Source: Chara braunii
Taxonomy: Eukaryota; Streptophyta; Charophyceae; Charales; Characeae
Assembly: GCA_003427395.1 (NCBI GenBank)
Contig: BFEA01000242.1
Coordinates: forward strand, 1,796,594-1,837,173
Length of the DNA: 40,580 nt
Direction of reading: 5' to 3'
The position numbers and the translations under genes are program-made. Position 1 is the first letter of the stretch, and each line of letters opens with the position of its first letter. The notes under the pieces are model-generated. The model did not search any database. It was given only the letters and a program-made list of their open reading frames with translations, and was not told the origin of the DNA. This document shows positions 10,088 through 20,715 of this stretch, one piece after another.

Positions 10088-10490
10088 CCCGTGTATCTCG
10101 TTGGGCCCCTGTATCCCCTTTGCACAAAAAAAAATAAAATCATGGCGCTGTATCTTTCCATGTTCTAGCCTAGATTCACTCTCGTTTTGCACATTTCGAT
10201 CGTGGAAACTGAGAGTGAATCTTCTGCTAGAAATGGAAAGATACAGCGCCATGAGCTTTTCTTTTTTTCTTCTTGTGTCTTTTTTTTTTTTTTGAAAAAC
10301 GGCCTGGCCCGTGTATCTCGTTGGGCCCCTGTATCCCCGTTGCACTAAAAAAATGAAATCATGGCGCTGTATCTTTCCGTGTTTTAGCCAAGATTCACTC
10401 TCATTTTGCACATTTCGATCGTGGAAACTGAAAGTGAATCTTCCACTAAATCATGGAAAGATACAACGCCACGAACTTTTTTTTTTTTCT
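10088..10490. repeat. Two direct repeats, each with a long hairpin
   Basis: Two copies offset by 220 bp share GTGTATCTCGTTGGGCCCCT and then an inverted repeat: 10141-10253 and 10360-10473, each with arms of about 43 bp around a loop of roughly 27 bp containing TTGCACATTTCGATCGTGG. The arm and loop sequence (complement AAATGTGCAAAACGAGAGTG) is also the body of the small elements at 26793-26914 and 30220-30343. These look like small foldback elements resident in the MULE. Confidence 0.8.
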
Positions 10491-10688
10491 TCTTGTTTTT
10501 TTTTTTTTTTGGAAAATGGCCTGACCCTCCGACGTGGATAACTAGACTGCAGTTAGAAACTCTGCCCTGCGACAGCCACGCTACCCAGGAGTTTGGACTG
10601 CAGCGTAAACTTAAGAGGGGACTGGACTCCAAAATGGGAGTTTGAAACGTATTTTCAAACTCTAACCCTGACCGCGCCCTAGTTTTCT

Positions 10689-10699
10689 TAATATTTTTT
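10689..10699. repeat. Target-site duplication of the MULE, right copy
   Basis: TAATATTTTTT, identical to 7902-7912. Confidence 0.85.
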
Positions 10700-11166
10700 T
10701 CATACAAAACTGCAAATTCACGACGTCATGTGGGCAACCTTTGAAATTGTTCTCTTGTAAGAGCGTTTATATGCCTCTTGGGTTATCATCCTTTGTGTAT
10801 TGCATTAGGTGTCTGTATCCTGACCGTGTGAACACTGTTGTTATACGTACTAACTATCTTGGGTAATTTTTCATCCCAATCCACTTGGTCAAGTCTTACA
10901 TACATTTGCAGAAGTTGTTGGCACAATCGGCTCATTTTCTCAATCTGCCCATTTGTCTTAGGAAATCCGTATTCAGAGACCCATCGCATATGAAATTTAT
11001 GAATGACCACTTTTGTTATAGCTTCAGATGGTAAGGGAATGGACATAGCGTACTTGGAAAACCAATCAACGATTACCATTACTTGACTATTATCATTCTT
11101 ACTCTTGAGGAGGATTATGAAGTCAATGGACCAGGTCCATCGGGAATAGGAAGTGATCAGAGTTGT
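10689..11166 (-). pseudogene. Ty3/gypsy integrase fragment
   Basis: On the minus strand, 11160-10786 reads as a gypsy integrase core: WSIDFIILL, MVIVDWFSKYA, FHMRWVSEYGFPK, NGQIEKM, then QVDWDEKLPKIVSTYNNSVH. The first catalytic Asp (WSIDFI, about 11122-11124) and the Glu (NGQIEK) are present. About 45 residues that normally lie between YGFPK and NGQ, including the second catalytic Asp (SDRD motif), are missing near 10955. The reading frame ends just after HKG near 10786. Sequence from there to 10700 continues in other frames towards the linker and resumes left of the MULE. It is inactive, and integrase similarity stops at about 11166. Confidence 0.88.
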
Positions 11167-11639
11167 CCCAAAGGATTTTTATGAGATGACTTGTTCCTCT
11201 TACAAGAGACTTAATCCAACCTCTTGTAACTTTAGTTGTTTTATAAATAACGAATCAAGACATAATATTAAATCTAAAATAAAATCTCATTCTAGTGTCT
11301 AAAGAACCGCAAGTCGGATTGCAGTTTACCAGCATTCTTCCCAAAAGTTTCTTCCCATGTCTAAGATCATATGCAATGTTCGTGGCCGTATTTTCCTTCA
11401 GAAAAAAAACTAACCAAGGTAAGGGATACTCCAAACAAAATATGTCTCACCTCAAAATAGAGAGTTTCAAGCAGTATCTAAAGAATGTATGAGATTTTTA
11501 GAGGAAACAAAAACCCTTCATCAAGGATGACACAAAATAGTACAACAACGACTTAGCATTTATAGGCACTCAATGCAATGAATACTCGAAAACCCTGGCT
11601 AAATGAAGGCATCAAAGGGAAACGTTACTACATAAGAGG
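11167..11639. other. AT-rich sequence between gypsy and LINE remnants
   Basis: No clear protein similarity. It may be the decayed upstream part of the LINE ORF2 that follows, but no endonuclease motif could be read. Confidence 0.35.
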
Positions 11640-14462
11640 ATTCATGACCTATAACAAAATGAGGTCGAAATGATGGAGGAAGAACAATTGGCAGAAATTG
11701 CAACAGAAATACAAGAATCGGATAATCAACTTATGAAACATATGTAATATCGATGATAAGGAATGAGAATTAAAGAAAAAATAAGAAAACATCGGATGAA
11801 GGGAGAAATGAATACCAGAGTCTTCGCAATGGCGAAATCCAAAGGTAGGAGAACAACTATAAAAGCACTTGTCAATCCATTCAACACGGAATATCAACTA
11901 GCCACTTCAACAACGCCTAGTACCAAAATTATCATGGATTTCTTTAAATAATTTTTCGAGTCACAAAACAACCATATCCCCAGAGAACAAAGTATTCAGG
12001 AAATTAATGATTTTTTTACCTTATAAAAAATGCTATTTCAGAATTGCAGAAAGAGGAAATGAAAAAACCACTAACTAAAGATGAAGTTTAGCAAACCCTC
12101 ATTCTAATGGAAGAAAAAAAAAAACTCCAGGTATAGACAGTTTTTCCAAAGAATTATGGGAAAGTATGTGGGACACCCTATTACATGACCTAATGGACTT
12201 CTACCAAACGGTTTGGACCGCATGTGACTTGAGAGAAAGTGCTAATCAAGGTGTCTTTGCCCTTTTATATAAAAAATAAGTTATCATCCATCCGATCCAA
12301 ACAGGTTTCATAAATGAGAGAAACATACAATATAGTATTCTTCTAGTAAACAAGTTAATTTAAATTTCACGTCAATCCAAATATAATGTGACTTTTATTT
12401 TCATTGATTTTGAAAAAGCATATGCCCATGCGGACTTACTCTTCCTGGACAAATGTCTGAAAAAAATAAACTTTGGTCAATGCTTCAGAAGATAGGTTTA
12501 GATCATACACCAGAAGTTCTCTACCAGAGTAATAATTGAACTAAATTCAACTCTCTCAATTGAACTTCAAGGATCAGTAAAGCATGAGAACCCTATAATA
12601 CCCTTTTTGTTTGTTATAATAATGGAAACCTTAGCAACCAACCTACGTCATAATAAGGATATTAGCAGAATCAAGATCTCATCAATACATAAAAAAATCA
12701 TTCTTATATGCTCTTCATTTACTGATGACCTATCTCTTGTGGTTGATACATCACATGAAAATCTAGCCGCAATCTAGATATTAATGGAACAATTCTATAA
12801 ATTGTCAGACATGAAGATCAATTGGGGAACTAAAACAATGGGGTGGTGGATACACCATCAAGGAGTGAGACCCCAAAGAAACCAAGAATTAGATGAACCC
12901 CTAAATATCACCTGATAAGAGTTCGAGACATTAATCTAACAGCAAAAGACAATCCAAAAATAACAATGAGTGGTTAACAAAGATCACTCAAAATAAACTC
13001 AATCTATGAAAAAATAAACAAACTTCAATTTTTGGAAGATCTCTACTAATCAACAATATCATAGATAAGAAATCAATAAGGAATCTTCAACAACAACTTA
13101 GAGCCTTATTGTGGAGAGGTAGCCATCAACATCCAAATATGATTAGTGGAGTGGGCTGGTCGACAATCATTGATCCTGTTACCCAAGCTATGACCCTCTC
13201 TATCCAATGGATCAAAAGACTCCTCTTCAGTCCTCAACCCCATGAAGCACCCTAGCACTGAAACAGATCAGGAGGCTGACCCTCTTTACCATTGATGAGG
13301 TTGACCCCCTTACATGGATAGAAAATCGGTCATGGACTCTCCCCATGAGAAACGTCCGCAATCAAGAGGAGGTGCAACCTACCAAAACGGAGACACTTAG
13401 ATTAGACCTGAACAAAGATTCTATCTGGATTTCGTTGCTCTGACATGGAGGAGATTACCACCAACGAACAAAATTTTCCCAGACAGATGGAAAAAAATTT
13501 GCCAATAACCAATTTTTAACAACATATGGATTAAAGATGATCAGGGCTATATGCTAAGTTGCAAAGAGTCACCATAAAAAAGTTGGATCAAGAAAGGAAT
13601 GATCAGGGTCAATGATACTTGGGTAGAGTATACAAACATATCGAACAAACTAAGATATTGTCACCATTCAGAGACTGATTTGGAAATAACAATTGATCTC
13701 ATCCCTCTATAATAGATCAAGGGCCTCAGAAAAAGGCTTAACAGTAGGAATCAACGACTGGGTGGCAGTGAAAGATAACAAGGAAACAGCAGGTAATGTC
13801 CTTCATAAGGAACCCAATGAAGATACTATGATCTTGATTTTCAATCTCTCAGAGGACAACAGTTTATGTCTTGATGCTCAAAATAAAGTTAAATGGTTGA
13901 AAGTTGAACAAATTTTCATAACCAGAGTCCTACAAATTAAAAATGGTTGGACGTCTTTTCGCCCGCAAACCCGTATATCTCATCTACCATTGGACCCTGC
14001 TAGTTGGAATGAGAGTCACATGTTAAAAGAAAAATAAACTACACTAGAAACCTCGATACTCTCACAGTTAAATCAACTTATTAAATGCTTATGCCTAAAC
14101 TGAACCTGGTTGACAGAGTGAGCAATAGGTGGATGAAGCATCTCAATATCAACAAAGATGAGTTAAAAAACGTCAAGTGGTTTTGCAAAAAGAGAAGTAA
14201 GCTTGCTAAAGTAGCTTCAATACAGTGGTAAATAAAACACATATGCCTCACCATGAAAGATTGGACAACTGACAAAACAACACTAGATAAAAAAAAAACA
14301 TTCCCAACCATGGTGCAAATTTTGTGAAATTGCTTTCCCAAGTACGTTGATTCCGAAAACAATTGAACAAATCTTTCTTCAATGTCCTGGTTCTGTATGG
14401 CCATGGAGATGGTGGAACAAGATATGGGACTCCCTTGAGACTGAAGTAAGATGGCATTGGGG
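11640..14462 (+). pseudogene. Plant-type LINE ORF2 remnant: reverse transcriptase to zinc knuckle
   Basis: Parts in order on the plus strand: a helical linker (11700-11950, SKGRRTTIKAL); the RT start KTPGIDSFSKELWE (about 12118-12160) and NQGVFALLYKK; HPIQTGFINERNIQYSILL (about 12290); FIFIDFEKAYA (about 12400); and the active-site box at 12718-12729 read as FTDD in place of the usual FADD. A LINE-type connection region follows, with LLINNIID and ALLWRG (about 13040-13130) and WSTIIDPVTQAMTLSIQWIKR (about 13150-13220). The 114-codon stretch 13693-14037 continues it. A zf-RVT-like end (CKFCEIAF...IFLQCPGSVWPWRWW) lies at about 14315-14420. Many stops and frame shifts occur, and about 40 residues are lost between LLYKK and HPIQTGF. 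No endonuclease domain or terminal repeats were recognised. Confidence 0.85.
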
Positions 14463-15093
14463 ATGAAAATCAGGGTTGTCAAGCAGGTAGCCCCGCGGCC
14501 CAAGCTGGGGTAGGGGTTTCACCCCCGGACCCCCGCTGCGGGGACCGCCGACCTCCACCCCCCACCCCCAGCCCTCCNNNNNNNNNNNNNNNNNNNNNNN
14601 NNNNNNNNNNNNNNNNNNNNNNNNNNNNNNNNNNNNNNNNNNNNNNNNNNNNNNNNNNNNNNNNNNNNNNNNNNNNNNNNNNNNNNNNNNNNNNNNNNNN
14701 NNNNNNNNNNNNNNNNNNNNNNNNNNNNNNNNNNNNNNNNNNNNNNNNNNNNNNNNNNNNNNNNNNNNNNNNNNNNNNNNNNNNNNNNNNNNNNNNNNNN
14801 NNNNNNNNNNNNNNNNNNNNNNNNNNNNNNNNNNNNNNNNNNNNNNNNNNNNNNNNNNNNNNNNNNNNNNNNNNNNNNNNNNNNNNNNNNNNNNNNNNNN
14901 NNNNNNNNNNNNNNNNNNNNNNNNNNNNNNNNNNNNNNNNNNNNNNNNNNNNNNNNNNNNNGGCCCCGCCACGAAACCCCTGGCCCGCTGCCGCAACCCT
15001 ACCCCACCACAATTCACCCACAACGCAGTTTCCCGCACCCCGAACGCGCCCCGAATCTGGCACCCCGCGTTCAACCTCACCCCGAACCTGCAC
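14463..15093. other. GC-rich sequence around a 384-base gap
   Basis: C-rich on the plus strand on both sides of the gap (N 14578-14961), with G-runs on the minus strand that could stall sequencing. No gene was recognised; long minus-strand ORFs here are created by reading through N. Confidence 0.8.
14578..14961. other. Assembly gap, 384 N
   Basis: An unresolved stretch in very GC-rich flanks. Confidence 1.
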
Positions 15094-15300
15094 CACACAC
15101 ACACACACATACACAGAGTCACAGACCGATCTTTTGTTGTAGACTTGCGTCTAAGACTCTGTTTTTTTTTTTTTTTTTTTTTTGCTATTGTTCTTTGCAT
15201 GCTGAAACACACACACACAGAGTCACAAATCGGTCGTTTGTGGTGGAACTGCGTCTGGGACTTTTTTTTTTCTCTGTGCTATTGTTTTTTGGGTGGTGAA
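15094..15300. repeat. Tandem duplication of about 104 bp
   Basis: CA-repeat, then CACAGAGTCACA, then CGATC/CGGTCG, TTTGTTGTAGAC or TTTGTGGTGGAAC, TGCGTCT, a T-run and GCTATTGTT occur twice (CACAGAG at 15112 and 15216). No coding content. Confidence 0.8.
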
Positions 15301-15771
15301 ATTGTGAGTCCAGTTTTGTGGACATAGTTTGAAAAAAGCAACAAAAGTTTGAAAAAGTCACAAATGGGTTATGAAAAAAAAAAAAAATTGAAACAAACAA
15401 ACAAACAAAGCATACAAACCTATTTAAGCACAATTACATTGAACTCACCTCAACGGTCGAGAACTGGAGGTCATGCCCGTTTTGAATGGGAGGCTAAATA
15501 TTTTAAACCACCAGTACTTGGCCCAGCTATTGAAGCCGAGCTTGAATATGCCCTGCGTGCCAATTTTTGCCGAGCCTGCAGGGAGTGGGAAAAAATACGG
15601 GACATCTGCTGCTGCAAGCAGGTACTGGCCCTTCCTTTAGACCTGCTGCCAGCAGATGGAACGTAAACAGGCCGTCGTTTTCTTGTTTCCACTCACGCAT
15701 TCAATGCTCCCGTGAAGGATCTTCTTCGGAAAAAAAAAGCCAAAAAAAAAAAACGAGAGAAACGTGAACGC

Positions 15772-16222
15772 CGTGCAGCAGTGAAGCCAGATACATGCGT
15801 CGAAGTTGCAACGTTACACTGCCTCTGGGTTGCAACGTTACACTGCCTCTGGGACCTGAGGCAATGAATGCTCCCCGTCTCTCACGGGGAGCAAGTGCAG
15901 AAACAGCCAACTATCTTATTATCAAAAAAAAAAAAAAAAAACCGAAAAGGGGGAAACGGGAAACATGCATCTGAACGTGATTGGCCTGAGATTCATACAA
16001 CGACGTGCAGCAGTGAAGCCAGATACATGCGTCGAAGTTAAAACGTCACACTGCCTCTGGGACCTGAGGCATTGAATGCTCCCCATCTCTCACGGGGAGC
16101 AAGTGCAGAACCAGCCAACGATCTGATTACCAAAAAAAAAATAAAAAAATCGAGAAGGGGGAAACGGGAAACCAGCATCTGTAGATTCATATAACGCCGT
16201 GCAGAAGTGAAGCCAGATACAT
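15772..16222. repeat. Tandem repeat of about 200-230 bp, two and a bit copies
   Basis: The start CGTGCAGCAGTGAAGCCAGA occurs at 15772, 16004 and (with one change) 16198. Each full unit continues through CACTGCCTCTGGGACCTGAG, CTCTCACGGGGAGCAAGTGC, an A-run and GGGGGAAACGGGAAAC. It lies upstream of the exon at 16454 and could be part of its promoter region; no core promoter was identified. Confidence 0.85.
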
Positions 16223-16453
16223 TCTTCCCCCCCCCCAAAAAAAAAGAATGGCAGGGCTCAGCCTGCTCTCTGCGCGACGCGTCGGCAAGGCTGACGTGGC
16301 CTTCACGTCGGACCATGTGTGCGCCACGTGGCGCTCAACGTAGTGCCCGTTGAGAAGGGTGTGTCTGACGGGGGAGGGGTGCTACTAGGGTTGTGAGCGC
16401 GGTGTGTGGCGTGGAAAAGTTTAATCTCGCGGAGCGACATACGGCCGTTTGTC

Positions 16454-17022
16454 ATGGAGCCTGTACCATCGACGGACCCTGCCTCGTCCCTTTTATCGGG
16501 GGACATGGTATCACCGGCGGACATGGTTGACGTGTATAAACAACAGATAGGCGAGGCAATCGAGGCCGTCCTGCAAGCCGAGGGTAAACTGCCGCTGATG
16601 ATACTGCGGGAGGTTGACGACACCATCCTGGAATGGCGCGACGTGCTGCAACAGATCGCTTCCTCAGTGCCGGGTACTCTTCAGGAGGAGCCGGTGACAA
16701 GTGCTTTGCAAGGGTGTTTTCTGCACTTGGAAGACCTTCAACAAATCACGGCACAACAGCTGGCTGCGATCGCCATTGCAAATTTGGCAGTGGATGGGTG
16801 CTGCTCTGCTGCACTGGGAGTTTGGGAGGAGACTGATGGGGGGCCGGCTCCCCCACTCCCAACGTCTGCGGACGAGATCTTTGTGGAGGGGCAAGATCTC
16901 TCGGCAGCACTGGGTCCGGAGGGGGATAACTGCTTGGATCAACCTTATATCATCGACACTGACAACGATGCTGCTGTTGCTCCCGCCAACAACGACAACA
17001 ACAATAACACCGTCACTGGCAA

Positions 17023-17053
<31 letters not shown>

Positions 17054-17107
17054 GGTAATAGGATGGCTGCAAACGAGGATGATGGTGGCCGCCAGAGTAA
17101 TGGGAGG
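16454..17107 (+). CDS. First-exon-like ORF, unknown protein with poly-Asn tract
   Basis: The ORF has 218 codons from the ATG at 16454 to a strong donor. The open frame extends upstream to 16406 without another ATG, so 16454 is the likely start. Residues 1-130 are not low-complexity and look helical and acidic (for example VYKQQIGEAIEAVLQAEGK and WRDVLQQIASSV). Residues about 130-180 are Pro/Gly/acidic, and residues 180-203 are an Asn-rich tract encoded by AAC repeats (NNDNNNNTVTGNNNNNNN). I do not recognise the family. Coding GC and third-position use are higher than in the neighbouring repeats. It sits inside the TTAA-flanked element, so it may be an element gene or a captured host exon. No downstream exon could be assigned. 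Confidence 0.55.
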
Positions 17108-17113
17108 GTAAGT
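17108..17113 (+). other. Consensus splice donor GTAAGT
   Basis: AGG|GTAAGTGAG follows a complete codon of the ORF starting at 16454, giving a phase-0 intron. Candidate acceptors of the form TCATGGTGCAG occur near 17443 and 17773 within the repeat units downstream, but no convincing coding exon follows either. Confidence 0.55.
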
Positions 17114-17247
17114 GAGTTTGGGGTTTCCTTTTTCTCCCCCCCCCCTGTCTCTCCCGCCCTGTCCCTCCTTTTTTACAATTGTGTTGGCGATAGAGGGGGG
17201 GGGTGAGAGGCCTGTTTGCATGCTTTGTTTAGCATCTTGGAAGGGTT

Positions 17248-17275
17248 GGGGGGGGGGGGGGGGGGGGGGGGGGGG
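17248..17275. repeat. G28 homopolymer
   Basis: A run of 28 G residues in the putative intron. The length is likely unreliable, and the tract could form quadruplex structures on the plus strand. Confidence 0.9.
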
Positions 17276-17429
17276 AACGGGTGAGGAGGGTGCGTGAGGG
17301 GATAGGATAGTGACTGGTACCCACGTGGTGATTCGCTGGGCTTTGCCATATGGCGGCAGTATAGGAGGTGCTGCCCGTGCCTATCCTGTTTTGGTTTTCT
17401 TAGGATATGTGCTCTGAATGCCTCTGTTT

Positions 17430-18310
17430 CTCATGGTGCAGTAGGATAGATGGGTGCTTCGGAGCAATTCCATGATGTGGTGGGCGGTCGATCCCCTCTA
17501 TTGAGGGTGATCGAAGTTGCTCACCGGCTATAAATGTGCGCCTGCGTTGCTGCTCAGCTGGAATCTTGGATTCCTATTGGGATGGCCACGTGGCATGCAT
17601 GTATGACTTCGTTTCTTGGTGCTACTTCTCCTATTCTGATTGGTTGCCACGTGGACGGGGTTGGAGGATGGGGTGATTGGCGTTAAGGTTCGTTTGAAAA
17701 CTCCTCTGGGTACTCACCCGTGGCCACTTTGTTTTTGTGTTTTCCTACGATGTCCCTTGGCTCATGGTGCAGCCTGTTTGACGAGTATTTCGGAGCAGGG
17801 ATGGGGTTTTTATGATGTGCTGGGCAGTTAATTCTTTCTATTGAGGGTGATCGAAGCTGCTCACCACCTATAAACGTGCGCCTGCGTTGCTGCTCGGCTG
17901 GAATTTAGCATTCCCGGTGGGACGGCCACGTGGCATGCATGTATGACCTCCTTTTTTTGGTGCTAGTTTTCCTACTCTGATTGTCCCACCTCTCACGGGG
18001 TTGCACGCTCTTGTTACACGTTGAGAGTTTCAGAGTAGGTGATGAGGAGTTGTTCCCTAGTTAGAAATATGTGCCTGCTTCTGAAATTTTGCATTCCTAC
18101 TGGGGCGGCCACGTGGCATGCAGGCATGACGTCGTTTTTTTTAGCACTTGTTTCCCTAGTCCGATTGTCCCTCCCTCGCATGGAGCTGCACGCTGTTGTT
18201 GTACGTTGAGGGTTTTGGAGTAGCTGATTAGGCTAAATACTGTGTGCTTATGTGTCAGTGCATTGATTTTTCATGGTTACAGTAGGGCGGACACGTGGCA
18301 TGCTTTATAT
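17430..18310 (+). repeat. Degenerate tandem repeats with G-box and RY motifs
   Basis: Four spaced copies of GGCCACGTGGCATGCATG or close variants start at 17584, 17924, 18107 and 18289 (the last two are partly diverged). Around them, larger blocks repeat: TTGAGGGTGATCGAAG, then GCTCACC, CTATAAA, GTGCGCCTGCGTTGCTGCTC (17502-17560 and 17842-17900). CACGTG (G-box) with CATGCATG (RY) is a known plant seed/ABA-type cis-combination; CTATAAA is TATA-like. No function is shown by the sequence, but the motif is better conserved than its surroundings. Confidence 0.75.
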
Positions 18311-18334
18311 GAAATATGGAGTTTTCATGCTTCT

Positions 18335-18474
18335 GGGACGCTGGACCCGTTTTCCAGCAGGTGTTGCTCCCCACCAATAGATGGAGCCTCCCCGAGCATG
18401 CTAGAGGAGTCTGCTCCTACCAGCTCCCCAAGCATTCCCTTGGGTTGTTTTTCAAAAAAAAAAAAAAAAAAAAA
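18335..18474 (+). mobile_element. Short stem-loop retroposon with A21 tail
   Basis: GGGACGCTGGACCCG, TTTTCCAGC, then GCTCCCCACCAATAGATGGAGC form two potential stem-loops, followed by about 60 bp and a 21-A tail. The core matches 4843-4896, 34837-34915 and 39357-39457. Orientation is set by the A-rich tail. A clear target duplication was not found. It is nested in the TTAA-flanked element. Confidence 0.72.
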
Positions 18475-18729
18475 GGAAAGCAACCATCTATCTTTAGTTT
18501 TTCCTCGTCTGTTTTCTTTCTTGTTTTTTTGCCTCCTTGCTACCACTGTTCGCGCGTTTCCAGATAGCACACCACCAGGACATCGTGCAGTCCTTTTGCC
18601 CCGTTTCCATGGGGCCACCATCTCCCTCCCCCATTGCCATGCCAAGCCTTTGCCGAGGCGCGGGAAACGCGTAGTGTTAATGCTAAGGGCCCGCGGCCGA
18701 TGTATGGGCCAAGTACTGGTGGTTTAAGA

Positions 18730-20715
18730 TTGTGAGTAGGGGCGTAACACGACTAAAAATGCGGTAAACGGCGTAATGAAGTGAGAGTGAAAAAAATAAA
18801 AACAAAGGGCTCCTATGTTCGTAATGGGTTTGTGGGCCGTTGGGGGGGGGGGTGGCAGTATGGGCCCTAGGGCCCCTAAACGAATGCAAACGTGGGAAAC
18901 AGAAAACCCAAGTACTTGAAAAAAAAAAAAAAAAAACAATCAAGGGTTCGTATCTTTTTTGGGGGTTTACGTGGACTTTGAGAGGGGGGGGGAGAAGGGG
19001 TGAAATATGGGTACAGTATCAGGGCAACTACAAATGCGGTAAACGGTGTAATGAAGTGAGGGTGAAAAAAAACAAAACAAAGGGCTCCTAACTTCCTAAG
19101 TTCCTAACGGGTTTGTGGGCCCTTGGGGAGGGGAGGAGAGGGGTAAGGGTACTAAGCGGACAAGTGTTAGTGGGGTAGTATGGGTACTAGTATGGGGTTC
19201 TATGGGCCCGAAGGCTCCTAATGAATGCAAAAGCGGAAAACGGGAAACCCAAGTACCTGAAAAAAAAAAAAAACTAAGGACTCATATCTTTTGTTTGGGT
19301 TTATGTGGGCTTTGAGAAGGGGGGGGGGAAGGAGTGAATTATGAGTGCGGTGTCAGGGCAACTACAAATGCGGTGAACGGCCTAATGAAATGAGGTGAAG
19401 AAAAAAAAAAAAAAAGAGGGTTCCTAACTTCCTAAGTTCCTAGCGGGTTTGTGGGCCCTTGGGGAGGTAAGGGGTGAAGTGTTGGTGGGGTAGCATGCTT
19501 ACTAGTATGGGGTACTGTAGGCCCTAAGGCCCCTAACGAATGCAAAAATGGGAAAGGGGAACCGAAGTACTTGAAAAAAAAAAAAAAAAACAGGGCTCCT
19601 AACTTTTTTTGGGGTTTATGTGGGCTGTGTAGGGGGGAGGAGGGGGGAGGGTGGGGGAGGGGTGAATTAAGGGTGCGGTGTCAAGGCAACTACAAATGTG
19701 GTAAATGACGTATGTTTTTATGGGTTTATGTGGGTTTTGGGTGGGGGAAGGGGTGCATCATGTGTGAAATGTGAAGGGGTGCAAATGCGGTAAACGGCCT
19801 AACGAAGTGAGGGCAAAAAAAAAAAAAAAAAAAAAAGGGCTACTACGTTCGTAATGGGTTTGTTGGCCCTTGGTGGGGGGAAGGGGTGAAGTGTTGGTGC
19901 AGTAGTATGGTCACTATGGTCTACTATGGCTCTATGGGTCATAAGACCCCTAACGAATGCGAAAGGGGGAAACAGTAAACCAAAGTGCTTATAAAAAAAA
20001 AAAAAAAAAACTAAGGGCTCCTATCTTTTTATGGGTGTGTATTGCCTTTGGGCGGGCGCAATGCAACTAGAAATGCGATAAACAGTCTAATGAATTGAGG
20101 GCGAAAAAAAAAAAAAAAAGGCTCCTAAGTTTGTAATGGGTTTGTGGGCCCTTGGGGGGGGAAGGGGTGAAGTGTTGATGCGGTACTACATGCACTAAGA
20201 CTCATAAGTCCTAAAGATAATTTTTTCGCCATGGTGTGACCCAACTCTTCGAAAAAAGGGAAAAAAAAAAACAACCAAGGGCTCCTATGTTTTTATAGGC
20301 TTATGTGCACTTTGGGTGGGGGAAGGGCTGCATTATGGATGAAGTGTGAAGGGGTGCAAATGCGGTAAACTGCCTAATGAAGTGAGGAAAAAAAAAAAAC
20401 ACGAAAACAAAGGGCTAGCCTACTAGCCTACTAAGGTCGTAATGGGTTTGTTGACCCTTCCTGGGGGGAAGGGGTAAAGTGTTGGTGCGGTAATATGGTG
20501 TACTATGACCTGTAAGGCCCCTAAGCCGGAAACCAAAGTGCTTACAAAAAAAAAAAAAAAAAAAAGGACTCCTATCTTTGTATGGGTGTGTGTTGGGTTT
20601 TGGCGGGTGAAAGGGTGAATTGTGGGTACAGTGTTAAGGGCGTCAACTTCCATCAAGGCAACGAGAAATGCGGTAAACGGCGTAATGAATTGAGGGCGAA
20701 AAAAAACAAAACAAG
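18730..20715. repeat. Satellite array of about 300-bp units with A-runs
   Basis: Eight units are anchored by AAATGCGGTAAACGG (or variants) near 18755, 19031, 19366, 19691, 19784, 20066, 20356 and 20665; spacing is about 276-335 bp, with one short 93-bp step. Each unit has a conserved order: that anchor, CTAATGAAGTGAGG, an A-run, GGGCTCCTA, GTAATGGGTTTGTGGGCCC, a G-run, CCCTAACGAATGCAAA, GGGAAAC, AAGTACTTG and a second A-run. ORFs in it are composition artefacts. Confidence 0.92.

Larger units (their letters stand above)
7913..10688. mobile_element. Mutator-like element (MULE), non-autonomous, nested in gypsy
   Basis: The ends are long imperfect inverted repeats of about 165-175 bp (7913-8085 and 10511-10688), with tips GGGTAACTAGGGCGC and the complement of AGAAAACTAGGGCGC. 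An 11-bp duplication flanks the element, and removing the element plus one duplication restores the reading order of the gypsy pol remnant. No transposase gene is recognisable inside. The interior is the duplicated 2-kb block up to 10006, an N with a 29-A run, and a pair of hairpin-bearing direct repeats. Because an adapter and an N lie inside, the internal sequence should not be trusted as contiguous, although the ends and target duplication look genuine. Confidence 0.85.
15507..18723 (+). mobile_element. 3.2-kb TTAA-flanked inverted-repeat element
   Basis: The left tip ACCACCAGTACTTGGCCCAG is preceded by TTAA (15503-15506); the right tip is its complement followed by TTAA (18724-18727). Internal to the tips the two ends differ. 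The left reads AGCTATTGAAGCCGAGC and later GCGTGCCAA; the right, on the minus strand, reads ATCGGCCGCGG and later ATTAACACTACGCG. The 200-bp element at 32561-32760 carries the same two end types at opposite sides, which supports this being one element and not two chance ends. TTAA duplications are typical of piggyBac and Kolobok superfamilies, but no transposase of either was recognised. It contains an exon-like ORF (16454-17107), local repeats and a nested retroposon. Confidence 0.68.

Noticed and set aside
14379-15218. 279- and 211-codon minus-strand ORFs
   Set aside because: Most of their length is translated N from the assembly gap.
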